Program-made: the position numbers and the translations under genes | Shown: one piece after another, positions 1 to 7,280 of the stretch | How the letters are laid out: each line of letters opens with the position of its first letter | Numbering within the stretch: the stretch's first letter is position 1 | Notes under the pieces: model-generated | Databases searched by the model: none | Seen by the model: only the letters and a program-made list of their open reading frames with translations | Told to the model about the DNA's origin: nothing | From: an uncultured Planctomycetota bacterium | GTDB taxonomy: Bacteria > Planctomycetota > Planctomycetia > Pirellulales > Thermoguttaceae | DNA length: 37,166 nt | Direction of reading: 5' to 3' | NCBI GenBank assembly: GCA_902770245.1 | Contig: CACXSS010000017.1 | Span: forward strand, 1 to 37,166

Positions 1-1
1 C

Positions 2-967
2 GCTGTTGCCTTGAGAAATTGCTGGTACGATTTCGTTCCCGGCGCGGCGCGGAGCGTTGACGTTCCCGTTGTCAGCGTTGGAAACGTTACGATGGGCGGA
101 ACCGGTAAAACGCCGTTGACGGCAGCCGTCGTTGAGCGCGCTGTCAGCCGCGGCGTCAAAACAGCGATTATCAGCCGAGGATACCATGCCAAGCCGGGCG
201 AACTCAACGACGAGGGAAAAGAACTCACAACAAGAATCCCGGACTGTATTTACGTTCAGAATCCCAAACGCGCTCAAGCCGCTGCTGCGCTGTGCGCTTT
301 GGAGGAATCGGCTCGACCGCAGCTGATCGTTCTCGACGACGGCTTTCAGCATCGGCGCCTGGCGCGACAGCTCGATATTGTTCTTGTCGACGCTCTCAAT
401 CCGTTTGGATACAACCGCATTTGTCCGCGCGGTTTTTTGAGAGAATCGCTTTCTTCTTTGCGGCGAGCGAATTGCGTTGTGATAACTCGCGCTGACAGAG
501 TTGAGCAATCCGAACTGAAACGCATTGAAGAAAAAGTCTTGAGTTACAATCGAAATCTGATTTTGGCTCGCGCGTGCCATCGACCGGGAGTTTTAAGGCG
601 TTTGTCCTGTCAGACGGAGCCGTTGTCAACCATCGCCGGAAAACGGGTCTTGGCGTTTTGCGGGCTGGGAAATCCGGACGGTTTCCGTCATACGGTTGAA
701 TCTCTCGATTGTAACATCGTAGAGTTCAAAGCGTATCCAGATCATCATTTGTACAGCGCGTCCGACGAAAAAGAAATAACCGCGCTGGCTGAACAAATTC
801 AAGCTGACGCGGTTATATGTACAATGAAAGACTTTGTGAAATTGTCTCCCGCCATGGCGCAGTTGTCAATCCCGGTTTATGGAATTGAAATCGACTTGGC
901 GTTTCTGTCTGGCGAGGAAGAATTCTGGACGCTCATCGACAGCGTTATAGCGCCAAAGTTGGTTTGA
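2..967 (+). CDS. lpxK: Tetraacyldisaccharide 4'-kinase LpxK (5' end outside window)
   Basis: Phosphorylates the 4' position of the lipid A disaccharide precursor at the inner membrane, a late step of lipid A synthesis. The visible protein has the LpxK P-loop (SVGNVTMGGTGKTPL, about residue 21 after the first in-frame TTG at position 11) and the conserved LDDGFQHRRL followed by DIVLVDA. The family usually has an N-terminal membrane helix and is about 330 aa. Here the reading frame is open to base 2 and that helix is missing, so the gene almost certainly begins upstream of the window. Its 3' end overlaps by 23 bp the end of the convergent thioredoxin-like gene. Its presence implies a lipid A-containing outer membrane. 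Identity is confident; the true start is not visible. Confidence 0.93.
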   Translation, partial: AVALRNCWYDFVPGAARSVDVPVVSVGNVTMGGTGKTPLTAAVVERAVSRGVKTAIISRGYHAKPGELNDEGKELTTRIPDCIYVQNPKRAQAAAALCALEESARPQLIVLDDGFQHRRLARQLDIVLVDALNPFGYNRICPRGFLRESLSSLRRANCVVITRADRVEQSELKRIEEKVLSYNRNLILARACHRPGVLRRLSCQTEPLSTIAGKRVLAFCGLGNPDGFRHTVESLDCNIVEFKAYPDHHLYSASDEKEITALAEQIQADAVICTMKDFVKLSPAMAQLSIPVYGIEIDLAFLSGEEEFWTLIDSVIAPKLV

Positions 968-1681
968 GCAGTTCCTGGGTTTTTGCTTCTACCTGCTTTT
1001 CTATTCCCGGCGTGTATCCCACCCAAACGGCGCGAATTACTTTCTGGTCGTCGAATAAAATCGTCGTCGGGAACGCGATTCCCCGCTGCTTTCCAGCCGG
1101 GAACGACTGGAACAGCGCGTTTGCCAGGATTCCATCTGGATCCCAATAGATTTCCTTTCCGGAAAAGCCGGCGGTAGTCGCAGCATCGACAGCCATCTTT
1201 TGAAACATATCCTTTTGCTCTTTAATATCCGGATTGATTTTCAAAACGAGCTTGCCGTCAACGGTTCTTTCTCCTTCAAATCCGTTCGCCAAGTCTGGCG
1301 GATAGGCAACGCTGACATACTGAAAATTGGGATTTTTGGACAGCTCTTTGCTCAGGGCGAACATGTGAGGCAATTCCTGCCGACAAGGTCCGCACCACGG
1401 TCCCCAAATGTTGAGCAGAGTCGTTTTTCCAACCAGATTGAACGAGGTAAACGGCTTAAGTTCAGCGTTGTCGCTAAGCGGTTCAATTTGTGCGGCAAAT
1501 AGACGAACAAGCCCGACGCGATAATCGCGATTGTCAGCGCGACAAAGTTCATCATGGCGGGATTGCGTTTATACCACGGTTCTTCCGGCGGCAGAGTTTG
1601 CTGCGGCTGTTCAGTTGCGTTGGGGTCGTAGCCTTCCGGAACGGCGAACGGGTCGTATTGGGGCTTCTCGTTTTCTGACAT
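945..1681 (-). pseudogene. TlpA-like membrane-anchored thioredoxin, frameshifted
   Basis: Two overlapping reading frames together make one TlpA/ResA-like protein. The upstream frame (start ATG at 1681, MSENEKPQYDP) carries an acidic N-terminus and a membrane helix (NFVALTIAIIASG). The downstream frame carries AAQIEPLSDN, then NIWGPWCGPCRQELPHMF with the CxxC redox site, and later the cis-proline-type motif AFPTTILF. The frame changes near 1510-1515, where one missing base in a short G run (read on the minus strand) would restore a continuous protein of roughly 245 aa. Such proteins reduce disulfides, often of cytochrome c apoproteins, on the outer face of the inner membrane. Either the gene is truly broken or this is a sequencing error. 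No good ribosome binding site precedes 1681. Confidence 0.75.
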
Positions 1682-1864
1682 AGTATTAATTGGGTTTGGG
1701 TTGACGTTATCCAAGAGTCTTTTCTCTATTATTACATATTATTCCGTTTTTGGAAAGAGGGATTTTGTATAAAGTGGATAAAAGAAATAATAGTTCTTAA
1801 GATTTTCCTGATTATTCGATATGCGTTTGTGAAAGAGAAGGCAAAATAAGGTTATTTATCGCCG

Positions 1865-1892
1865 TTGAAAATAATCTGGAATCGGGTATAAT
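1865..1892 (+). promoter_or_regulatory. Sigma-70-type promoter giving a probable leaderless mRNA
   Basis: TTGAAA (1865-1870) and TATAAT (1887-1892) are separated by 16 bp. Transcription would begin about 7 bases downstream, at or within a base or two of the ATG at 1901. No Shine-Dalgarno sequence lies between promoter and start, as expected for a leaderless transcript. Confidence 0.65.
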
Positions 1893-1900
1893 AATCTATT

Positions 1901-2659
1901 ATGAGTAACACAGAATTACAACCGATTCCAGAAAAGAACCCCAACGAGCAGACGGACGTCGTATTTCTCTACGCCTTGAGCGTAGAGTCGGCGCCGCTGG
2001 AAGGCATGCTGAAAAAATCCCATACGGAGGACTGGCATTGCTGTCAGCTGACGTTTGGACGTTTGGGCGATTTGCGCGCTGCGGTTGTTCAAACCGGGGC
2101 GGGACAGAAAAAAGCCGCCAAGTCCGCCAGACGGGTTATCAACCGTCTGCGCCCGACCATTGTCTATTCCGTCGGGTTCGCCGGCGCGCTCAACCCGGAA
2201 CTGGAACGGTTTCAGATTCTCGATCCGGTTTATCCGATGAACTATCAGCCTGCGAATATCATTGACGTTTCGACGTCGTCAGATAGTAAAAAACAATGGG
2301 GACTGTACACAGCTGACCACGTTGTGGCGAAGCTGTCGGAGAAATCCAGGCTGTTTGAAAAATACGGCATGGATGCGGTCGACATGGAAACGGACGCTGT
2401 GGCGGAAGTCTGTCAGGATTGCGGCGTTGAGCTGCGCTGCGTTCGCATTATTTCCGACGACGCCAAAGAGGAGCTTCCGCCGGACATCGAGAACATTCTC
2501 AATCAGAATTCCGGCGCGGAACAGTGGGGCGCGGCGCTGGGCGCTCTGTTCAGAAAGCCGTCTCGCGCAATGGATCTAATCAAACTCAAAAAAATCTCAG
2601 TTCAGGCGGCGCAAACGCTGGCGGAACATATCGTCAAAGCGCTGGAAGAAGAACGATAA
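1901..2659 (+). CDS. 5'-methylthioadenosine/S-adenosylhomocysteine nucleosidase-like protein
   Basis: A 252-aa member of the PNP/UDP phosphorylase (MTAN) superfamily, likely cleaving adenine or another base from a nucleoside such as MTA or SAH. VVFLYALSVESAPL aligns with the N-terminal strand of E. coli MTAN and keeps the glutamate matching Glu12. VYSVGFAGAL is the glycine-rich ribose/base pocket. AVDMETDAVAEVC is the signature Met-Glu segment, and RIISDDA keeps the catalytic Asp. Hopanoid-associated or futalosine-type members share these motifs, so the exact substrate is uncertain. The gene stands alone, has its own promoter almost touching the ATG, and is followed by a strong hairpin terminator. 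Confidence 0.8.
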   Translation: MSNTELQPIPEKNPNEQTDVVFLYALSVESAPLEGMLKKSHTEDWHCCQLTFGRLGDLRAAVVQTGAGQKKAAKSARRVINRLRPTIVYSVGFAGALNPELERFQILDPVYPMNYQPANIIDVSTSSDSKKQWGLYTADHVVAKLSEKSRLFEKYGMDAVDMETDAVAEVCQDCGVELRCVRIISDDAKEELPPDIENILNQNSGAEQWGAALGALFRKPSRAMDLIKLKKISVQAAQTLAEHIVKALEEER

Positions 2660-2720
2660 TAAGAGCTGCGAGCATTTTTAGGTTTTCAAAGATTAATAAT
2701 AGTCGCACGTTTATTAGAAG

Positions 2721-2938
2721 GAACGCAGAAACCGCAGACTACTCGCAGAATACGCAGAAGCAAACAGACATGTGTCATCTACGCCCGTCTTCGACGGACT
2801 ATGACACGATGTCCGTTTGCGTTTTTATTAAATAAATAAATCGGGCGGGAATCGTGGCGTAGACAACGTAGTTGGCGTCGTCGCCACATTCCCAGCCCGT
2901 CTGCGCTCTCTGCGAGGAGTCTGCGTACTCTGCGTTCA
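2721..2938. repeat. Inverted-repeat element with GCAGA-type 9-10-bp units enclosing two hairpins
   Basis: The left arm (2721-2758) is built of degenerate units around CGCAGA. The right arm (about 2902-2938) is its reverse complement with about seven differences. Between the arms sit a terminator hairpin (2760-2820) and a second stem (about 2842-2859 pairing with 2881-2898, CGGGCGGGAAT paired with ATTCCCAGCCCG). It contains no transposase gene. It fills the gap between the nucleosidase gene and rpsD. Confidence 0.6.
2760..2826 (+). terminator. Rho-independent terminator after the nucleosidase gene
   Basis: GCAAACAGACAT-GTGTCAT pairs with ATGACAC-GATGTCCGTTTGC, with an inner CCGTC-TTC-GACGG hairpin, and is followed by GTTTTTATT. 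The stem has only a few bulges or mismatches. It lies about 100 bp after the stop codon at 2659, inside the inverted-repeat element. Confidence 0.7.
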
Positions 2939-2962
2939 AAAAAACAATAAAATATGGATGTA

Positions 2963-3020
2963 TCAAAAAACAGAGACGATAAACTCAATGCTGAAAACAT
3001 TGTAAATTTATCGTCTCTGT
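2963..3020 (-). terminator. Rho-independent terminator of rpsD
   Basis: CAGAGACGATAAA (2971-2983) is the exact reverse complement of 3007-3019, with an inner CAATG/CATTG stem. Reading on the minus strand, the stem is followed by six T (2965-2970). It begins about 35 bp after the rpsD stop. Confidence 0.88.
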
Positions 3021-3055
3021 TTGCAGGTAAAACCTGAACTCTGACACCGTTAAGA

Positions 3056-3667
3056 TTAACGGTTCATCAATTCGATAACCATCTCGATTTCGACCGGGAG
3101 AGCGACTTCTTCGTAGGTCGGGTAGGACAGAACCGTGATGGACATGTTGTTGGGATCAACGGAGAACCAGGAAACGCCGTTGTTGGCGCCGTTGTCGGTC
3201 AAAAGCTGCTTGTACATTTCCTGAATCTTTTCGTTGCCGTGAATGGTAATGACGTCGCCGGGACGAAGCAGCGTGGAGGCGATGTCGTTTTTGCGGCCGT
3301 TGATGCAGAAATGTCCGTGTCCGATACCCTGACGAGCCTGCGGACGAGTGCGGGTAAAGCCCGCGCGGCGGACGACGTTGTCAAAACGGCGTTCGCAGAG
3401 GATAAGGAGGTTTTCACCCGTGTTGCCCTTCTGGCGCTTTGCCTTGTCGAAGAACTTACGAATCTGGCGTTCGCCCAATCCGTAGAAGTACTTAATCTTT
3501 TGTTTTTCTGCCAAAGACTGACCGTAAACAGACTTGCGTCCGCGAGGACGAGCCATGCCGGGAGCCTGGGGACGGCGGCCAAATGCTTTTACTGCGCCGC
3601 TGTTTTCGAAAATCTGAGCGTTCAATCGACGGTTAATACGCGCCTTGGGACCATTGTAACGGGCCAT
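3056..3667 (-). CDS. rpsD: 30S ribosomal protein S4
   Basis: A 203-aa primary 16S rRNA-binding protein of the small subunit, of normal length. It has the family N-terminus (MARYNGPKARINRRL), the YGLGERQIRKFF helix, the SRRLDNVV-equivalent RRFDNVVRRAGF, and the S4 RNA-binding domain QGIGHGHFCINGRKND...RPGDVI. The ATG at 3667 has AAGGAG seven bases upstream. The gene is alone here, not in the alpha operon with rpsM, rpsK, rpoA and rplQ. Monocistronic rpsD genes in other bacteria are often autoregulated through their leader; a leader of about 110 nt between promoter and start would allow this, but that is inference. Confidence 0.97.
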   Translation of the reverse strand: MARYNGPKARINRRLNAQIFENSGAVKAFGRRPQAPGMARPRGRKSVYGQSLAEKQKIKYFYGLGERQIRKFFDKAKRQKGNTGENLLILCERRFDNVVRRAGFTRTRPQARQGIGHGHFCINGRKNDIASTLLRPGDVITIHGNEKIQEMYKQLLTDNGANNGVSWFSVDPNNMSITVLSYPTYEEVALPVEIEMVIELMNR

Positions 3668-3785
3668 GGAAATCTCCTTAAATGTGGTGATTATTGAGTG
3701 ATTTATAACGTCGCGGCAGCCGACCTTGAAACGTCAATTTCAACTGGGCTGGCGATCGGATTCCGACGCGGAATCATTTGAATTG

Positions 3786-3818
3786 GTATAATATAATATA
3801 TTCTTCGAGTTTGTAAAG
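3786..3818 (-). promoter_or_regulatory. Probable rpsD promoter
   Basis: On the minus strand TTTACA/TTACAA is followed after 16-17 bp by TATATT/TATTAT within an AT-rich block (AATATATTATATTATACC). The exact -10 register is ambiguous because of the repeated TAT steps. Predicted leader length is about 110 nt. A small hairpin (TTGAAA/TTTCAA, about 3726-3742) lies in this leader. Confidence 0.5.
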
Positions 3819-3864
3819 GGGGAGAGGCGAGGAAAATCTGGAGATTTTGCTATTCTTTGGAGAA

Positions 3865-3944
3865 GTTAGTTAGAAGTGAGGAGGGAGGAGTGAGGAGTTT
3901 TTTAATTCGTAACCCCTCACTCCTAATTTCTAACTCCTAACTCC
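3865..3944. repeat. Heptamer tandem repeats in inverted orientation (hairpin) at the PEP-CTERM gene stop
   Basis: Five 7-bp units read GTTAGTT, AGAAGTG, AGGAGGG, AGGAGTG, AGGAGTT (3865-3899). After a T-rich loop five units read TAACCCC, TCACTCC, TAATTTC, TAACTCC, TAACTCC (3910-3944). The two halves are approximate reverse complements, so RNA from either strand can fold. With the T run at 3898-3903 on the plus strand it could terminate transcription. The stop codon of the PEP-CTERM gene (3937-3939) spans the last two units. Confidence 0.75.
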
Positions 3945-6783
3945 TTTTACGCAGGAGTAATACGCTAACTCCGAGAATGAGCAGCGCCCACGTGGACGGT
4001 TCCGGAACGGCGTTGGGATTCACGCCTAAAAGTACTTGCCCATTTTCATAGCCTTTGTACGTAAAGTAATAGGAAGAAAAGACTGCGCTGTCCCAGTTTA
4101 CTTCCGGCATATTTACAGCAATAATTTCGTTATTTTGGGGCGTGTAGCCAGTCGTTGGATCAAGGGCGAAATTAACAATCGAGCCAGAATTAAAGATAAC
4201 ATCGCCGTTGACGAAAAGCTGATCGTTTCCTTCCGCATTTGTTGTTCCAATTTCCATAAGGAGCGTTGCGCCGCTTTCAAGAACAAAATCATTGGCAATT
4301 GTAACTGTTCCGATTGAATTTCCAGGCGAAAAGACTGCATTTTCTTCAACTTGAACGGAGCCTTGAAAATATCCTTTAAAGTCCAGTTCGCCTGAATTGA
4401 CAACAAAGGAAACTGATTTGGCGGGATCAGGCGCAGCGCATCCTTCTGTGTTAATTTGCAAAACGCCATTGCCATTTTTGACAATTTCTCCAGCGCCGTC
4501 AAAGGCGCCAATTTGTTGTAAAACCAGATTGTCTGCAACGTCAATATACGTCTTGCCGTCTATAGTTATTGTTCCGGTATGGGTTGCAACAGACGACTCT
4601 TCCCGCGGCGACAGGAAGGTTGCTCCCTGTTTGTCTTTGCCATTGAGCGTCCAGTCCTTACTCATATCAAACAACGCAGACGAGGCGTCGTAAATATATT
4701 TTGCAGAAGATCTCACGACAAAGTCGTCAATAAGACTGCGTTTATAGCCGCCATCGGCAGTGTATGCTTCCAGCTGAATGAAGTTGTTCGTAAAACCTTT
4801 AGACGTCTGGAAAGAGGCTATGAATTTATCGTTTACGTACAGATTGGCTTCGACAGGAGACGCGCCGTTGAAATCGGGAACGAAATAGACTACCCGGACG
4901 TCCGCCCAGTCGTCAGTTAAAGTGAATGTCCCGGCAGGTTTATCGACAATACAGGAATTGCGGTCAAAAATCTGGATTCCGCCGTTTCTGCGGAACAGGA
5001 TTCCAACGCCGTCTCCAGAGTTCACGTTGGCTGTTCGAGAACCTTCAGAAAGTCCGAACAAAACTGCCGCCCAGTTGGTAGAATTCGTCGCCTCGTCAAA
5101 TTGCGGCGCAACCCGGAAACTGATATCGAACATTCTTCCGCCTTCTTCGGCTACTGACAAGGTTCCAAAGTTGGCGAAGTTGTAATCGGGAGAAACGTGA
5201 CTTTGCGACTGGTCGTTTTTTACAGCGAAAAACAGAGATTCTTTGCATTTTCCGCTATAGTCGCCGTTGCCAACCTGCATTTGATTACTGGCGCCTGAAA
5301 CCTTATAAGACATCGCGCCTAACAAGCCGCCGAAACGGTCCGGCTCGTCGTTGCTGGTCGGTCCGCCGATATTAGAACCCGTTGCGTTGGCTTTGACGTG
5401 GTAATTGTCGCTGAAGAACGTCGTCAGTTCATACGCCTGAAGCTGAACGTTGTCGATTAACAATGTATTATCGCCGCTGGTTTTATTTCCAATGGCGATA
5501 GTCTGAGTATCTGCGTTCGGAACGAAAACTGCGCCGTATGTAGTAAATTTTCCACTCGGAACTTCCTTAGAGGAAATATACGCTTTTTCGGTAGCCTGAT
5601 CTTCTCCAATATATAAAGAGAAACTTGGTTTATTGGTTCCTCTAGTTCCTAAATCCATCGAAACCCGATAAACGGTGTCTTTGTCTGCTGGATTAAAACC
5701 GTAAACGTTTTGATACAGACGCACGTCCATATTGTTATTACCTTGGAGCCACGCAAGCTGGTTTCCGTTCGGAGGAGTTTGATTTCCCAGAAAATCCTGA
5801 CATGGACCGCCGACCCAAGCCAGACCTGCGCTCACTGTCGAGTTGGTCAAGTTGGTAAATTGCCATCCGGAAATAACGCCGGTATTGCCAGTTCTATCCA
5901 AATAACCGTGTCCGTTATCAGCGTTGCCTTCAAGAACCCATTTGTCCGCCTCGAAACTGCCATTATAGATTGTTGGCGTGGTGGGCTTGACCTGATTGGC
6001 GCTCGTTTCGATGAGCATGAGACCGTAATTATGCCATGCGTGGTTGGTTGTTCCATCGTAACGGAGAAAAATTGACGCGGTATTGCTTTGAGCGGTAAAT
6101 GTGTAATCGACAGCGTATGCGCCAGTGTAAGATTCGCCGGAAAATGGCTGATCTTCGCTGACCACCTGAGAGGTTGCCTGATTTCCGCCGTAGGTGAACT
6201 CTTCACGAACGCCGTCCGCATTTAAATCAATGCTAAATGCATGTTGACGTTGGGACGTAGTTGTATCCCAGGAACGCGTTAAAATTCGGGCAGTGTATGT
6301 TTTTCCCGCTTCCAGATTGCCAAACGTTATAGCCGTCTCGCCATGTTGCGGCTCGTTGTTATTATAAACCATAGTACTCAAGAGTTTATCCAGTTGTGTA
6401 ATTCCAGAACCGGAATAAGAATCTGATGCCTGATTAAGCAATCCTGATTGGTTACGAGATGTGAAAGACTGTTGCGGAGTGTTGTATCCATTAAAAGACG
6501 TATAGTAGCTGCTTCCGCCCTGGTTGACGAACGTAACGCCGTCAATAGGACCGTCAACCGCTACGCCGCCGTAGTTAATGGCGTACTTGACGCTGCTGGA
6601 GTTGGGAACGTTTGTAAAAACGTCCTGTTCCGTTGAGATCTTCGTCAACGACATGACAATGTCTGCCTGACAGACAGCGCACCACAGCGTCGCGGCAGCG
6701 AACAAAGCTACAACGTCAGACAATTTAACGAATGAAAACTTGCGAGCGGGGAAAAGGATAAACCGGTCTTCCTGAATCGTCAT
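3937..6783 (-). CDS. PEP-CTERM surface protein with beta-rich repeats
   Basis: A 948-aa exported protein. A hydrophobic export segment lies near the N-terminus (VVALFAAATLWCAVCQADI). The C-terminus is a textbook PEP-CTERM sorting signal: VPEPSTWALLILGVSVLLL, then RKR. Such proteins are processed by an exosortase, with the C-terminal helix removed and often glycosylated. The middle (about residues 275-450) resembles a carbohydrate-binding-like beta sandwich with the NGSFEADKWVL and LLIDNVQL edges. The part before the sorting signal (FSPGNSIGTVTIANDF, then a VNGDV segment) resembles autotransporter-associated beta-strand repeats. Start chosen at 6783 (MTIQEDRF) because GGAG lies six bases upstream; two further in-frame ATGs, at 6795 and 6825, are less well placed. 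The last serine and the stop lie inside a heptamer repeat. No enzymatic motif was recognised. Confidence 0.88.
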   Translation of the reverse strand: MTIQEDRFILFPARKFSFVKLSDVVALFAAATLWCAVCQADIVMSLTKISTEQDVFTNVPNSSSVKYAINYGGVAVDGPIDGVTFVNQGGSSYYTSFNGYNTPQQSFTSRNQSGLLNQASDSYSGSGITQLDKLLSTMVYNNNEPQHGETAITFGNLEAGKTYTARILTRSWDTTTSQRQHAFSIDLNADGVREEFTYGGNQATSQVVSEDQPFSGESYTGAYAVDYTFTAQSNTASIFLRYDGTTNHAWHNYGLMLIETSANQVKPTTPTIYNGSFEADKWVLEGNADNGHGYLDRTGNTGVISGWQFTNLTNSTVSAGLAWVGGPCQDFLGNQTPPNGNQLAWLQGNNNMDVRLYQNVYGFNPADKDTVYRVSMDLGTRGTNKPSFSLYIGEDQATEKAYISSKEVPSGKFTTYGAVFVPNADTQTIAIGNKTSGDNTLLIDNVQLQAYELTTFFSDNYHVKANATGSNIGGPTSNDEPDRFGGLLGAMSYKVSGASNQMQVGNGDYSGKCKESLFFAVKNDQSQSHVSPDYNFANFGTLSVAEEGGRMFDISFRVAPQFDEATNSTNWAAVLFGLSEGSRTANVNSGDGVGILFRRNGGIQIFDRNSCIVDKPAGTFTLTDDWADVRVVYFVPDFNGASPVEANLYVNDKFIASFQTSKGFTNNFIQLEAYTADGGYKRSLIDDFVVRSSAKYIYDASSALFDMSKDWTLNGKDKQGATFLSPREESSVATHTGTITIDGKTYIDVADNLVLQQIGAFDGAGEIVKNGNGVLQINTEGCAAPDPAKSVSFVVNSGELDFKGYFQGSVQVEENAVFSPGNSIGTVTIANDFVLESGATLLMEIGTTNAEGNDQLFVNGDVIFNSGSIVNFALDPTTGYTPQNNEIIAVNMPEVNWDSAVFSSYYFTYKGYENGQVLLGVNPNAVPEPSTWALLILGVSVLLLRKRS

Positions 6784-6880
6784 GTTTGACTCCATGTCTT
6801 TGAAATAAACGTAAACCTGACGCATAGCGTCAAGAGGATTATTGGTATATTATTACACTTTATAAATTTATATACTGTAC

Positions 6881-6908
6881 ATTATAATACGTTTTTGAGA
6901 ATTGTCAA
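6881..6908 (-). promoter_or_regulatory. Consensus promoter of the PEP-CTERM gene
   Basis: On the minus strand TTGACA (6903-6908) and TATAAT (6881-6886) are separated by 16 bp. It predicts a leader of about 90 nt before the ATG at 6783. This is the closest match to the sigma-70 consensus noticed in the window. Confidence 0.8.
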
Positions 6909-7023
6909 ACGTTTTCTGAAAAATATTAGAAAAAAGATAAAAAAAGATTTGACGATAAAGAGGGGAATATGGAGTGCATCGCCTTATCCAAAGACCTGCT
7001 GAAATCCTCTTTCGCAGTCAGAA

Positions 7024-7276
7024 ACCGTTCTGGGTCGCGGACGAAGTCCGCAACCCTAATCTTTTTGTCTATTCGTAAATTAAAATTTCGGTTTAGTCGA
7101 ACGTTTCGCGCAGGATGAAGGTTATCGATTTTTTCTTCGGCGGACTTCGTCCGCGACCCGGTAAGATTATCGGCTTTGGCGCTGTGCGTGCGCGGGTCTT
7201 TGGTTAAGGCGGCGGCAAGCCGCCGCATTCCCTGAAACCGCTGACGCGGTTTTTCCGGGGGCTTACGCGCCCCGGC
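7024..7276. repeat. Cluster of short perfect GC-rich palindromes
   Basis: Within about 250 bp without a gene are at least five hairpins: GCGGAC-GAA-GTCCGC in 7032-7055; its reverse-oriented copy GCGGAC-TTC-GTCCGC at 7140-7154; GCGGCGGC-AA-GCCGCCGC at 7209-7226; AAACCGC-TGAC-GCGGTTT at 7236-7253; and CCGGGG-N9-CCCCGG at 7256-7276. The last two lie just beyond the purD stop and could end its transcript. The rest of the 455-bp gap (6826-7280) holds the PEP-CTERM promoter and AT-rich sequence but no gene. Confidence 0.7.
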
Positions 7277-7280
7277 TCGC

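Noticed and set aside
3239..3697. A 152-codon plus-strand frame opposite rpsD
   Set aside because: It is a shadow of rpsD on the opposite strand with no family resemblance.
6926..7228. A 100-codon minus-strand reading frame beginning MRRLAAAL
   Set aside because: It is made of the palindromic repeats, has no ribosome site and its composition is unlike neighbouring proteins.
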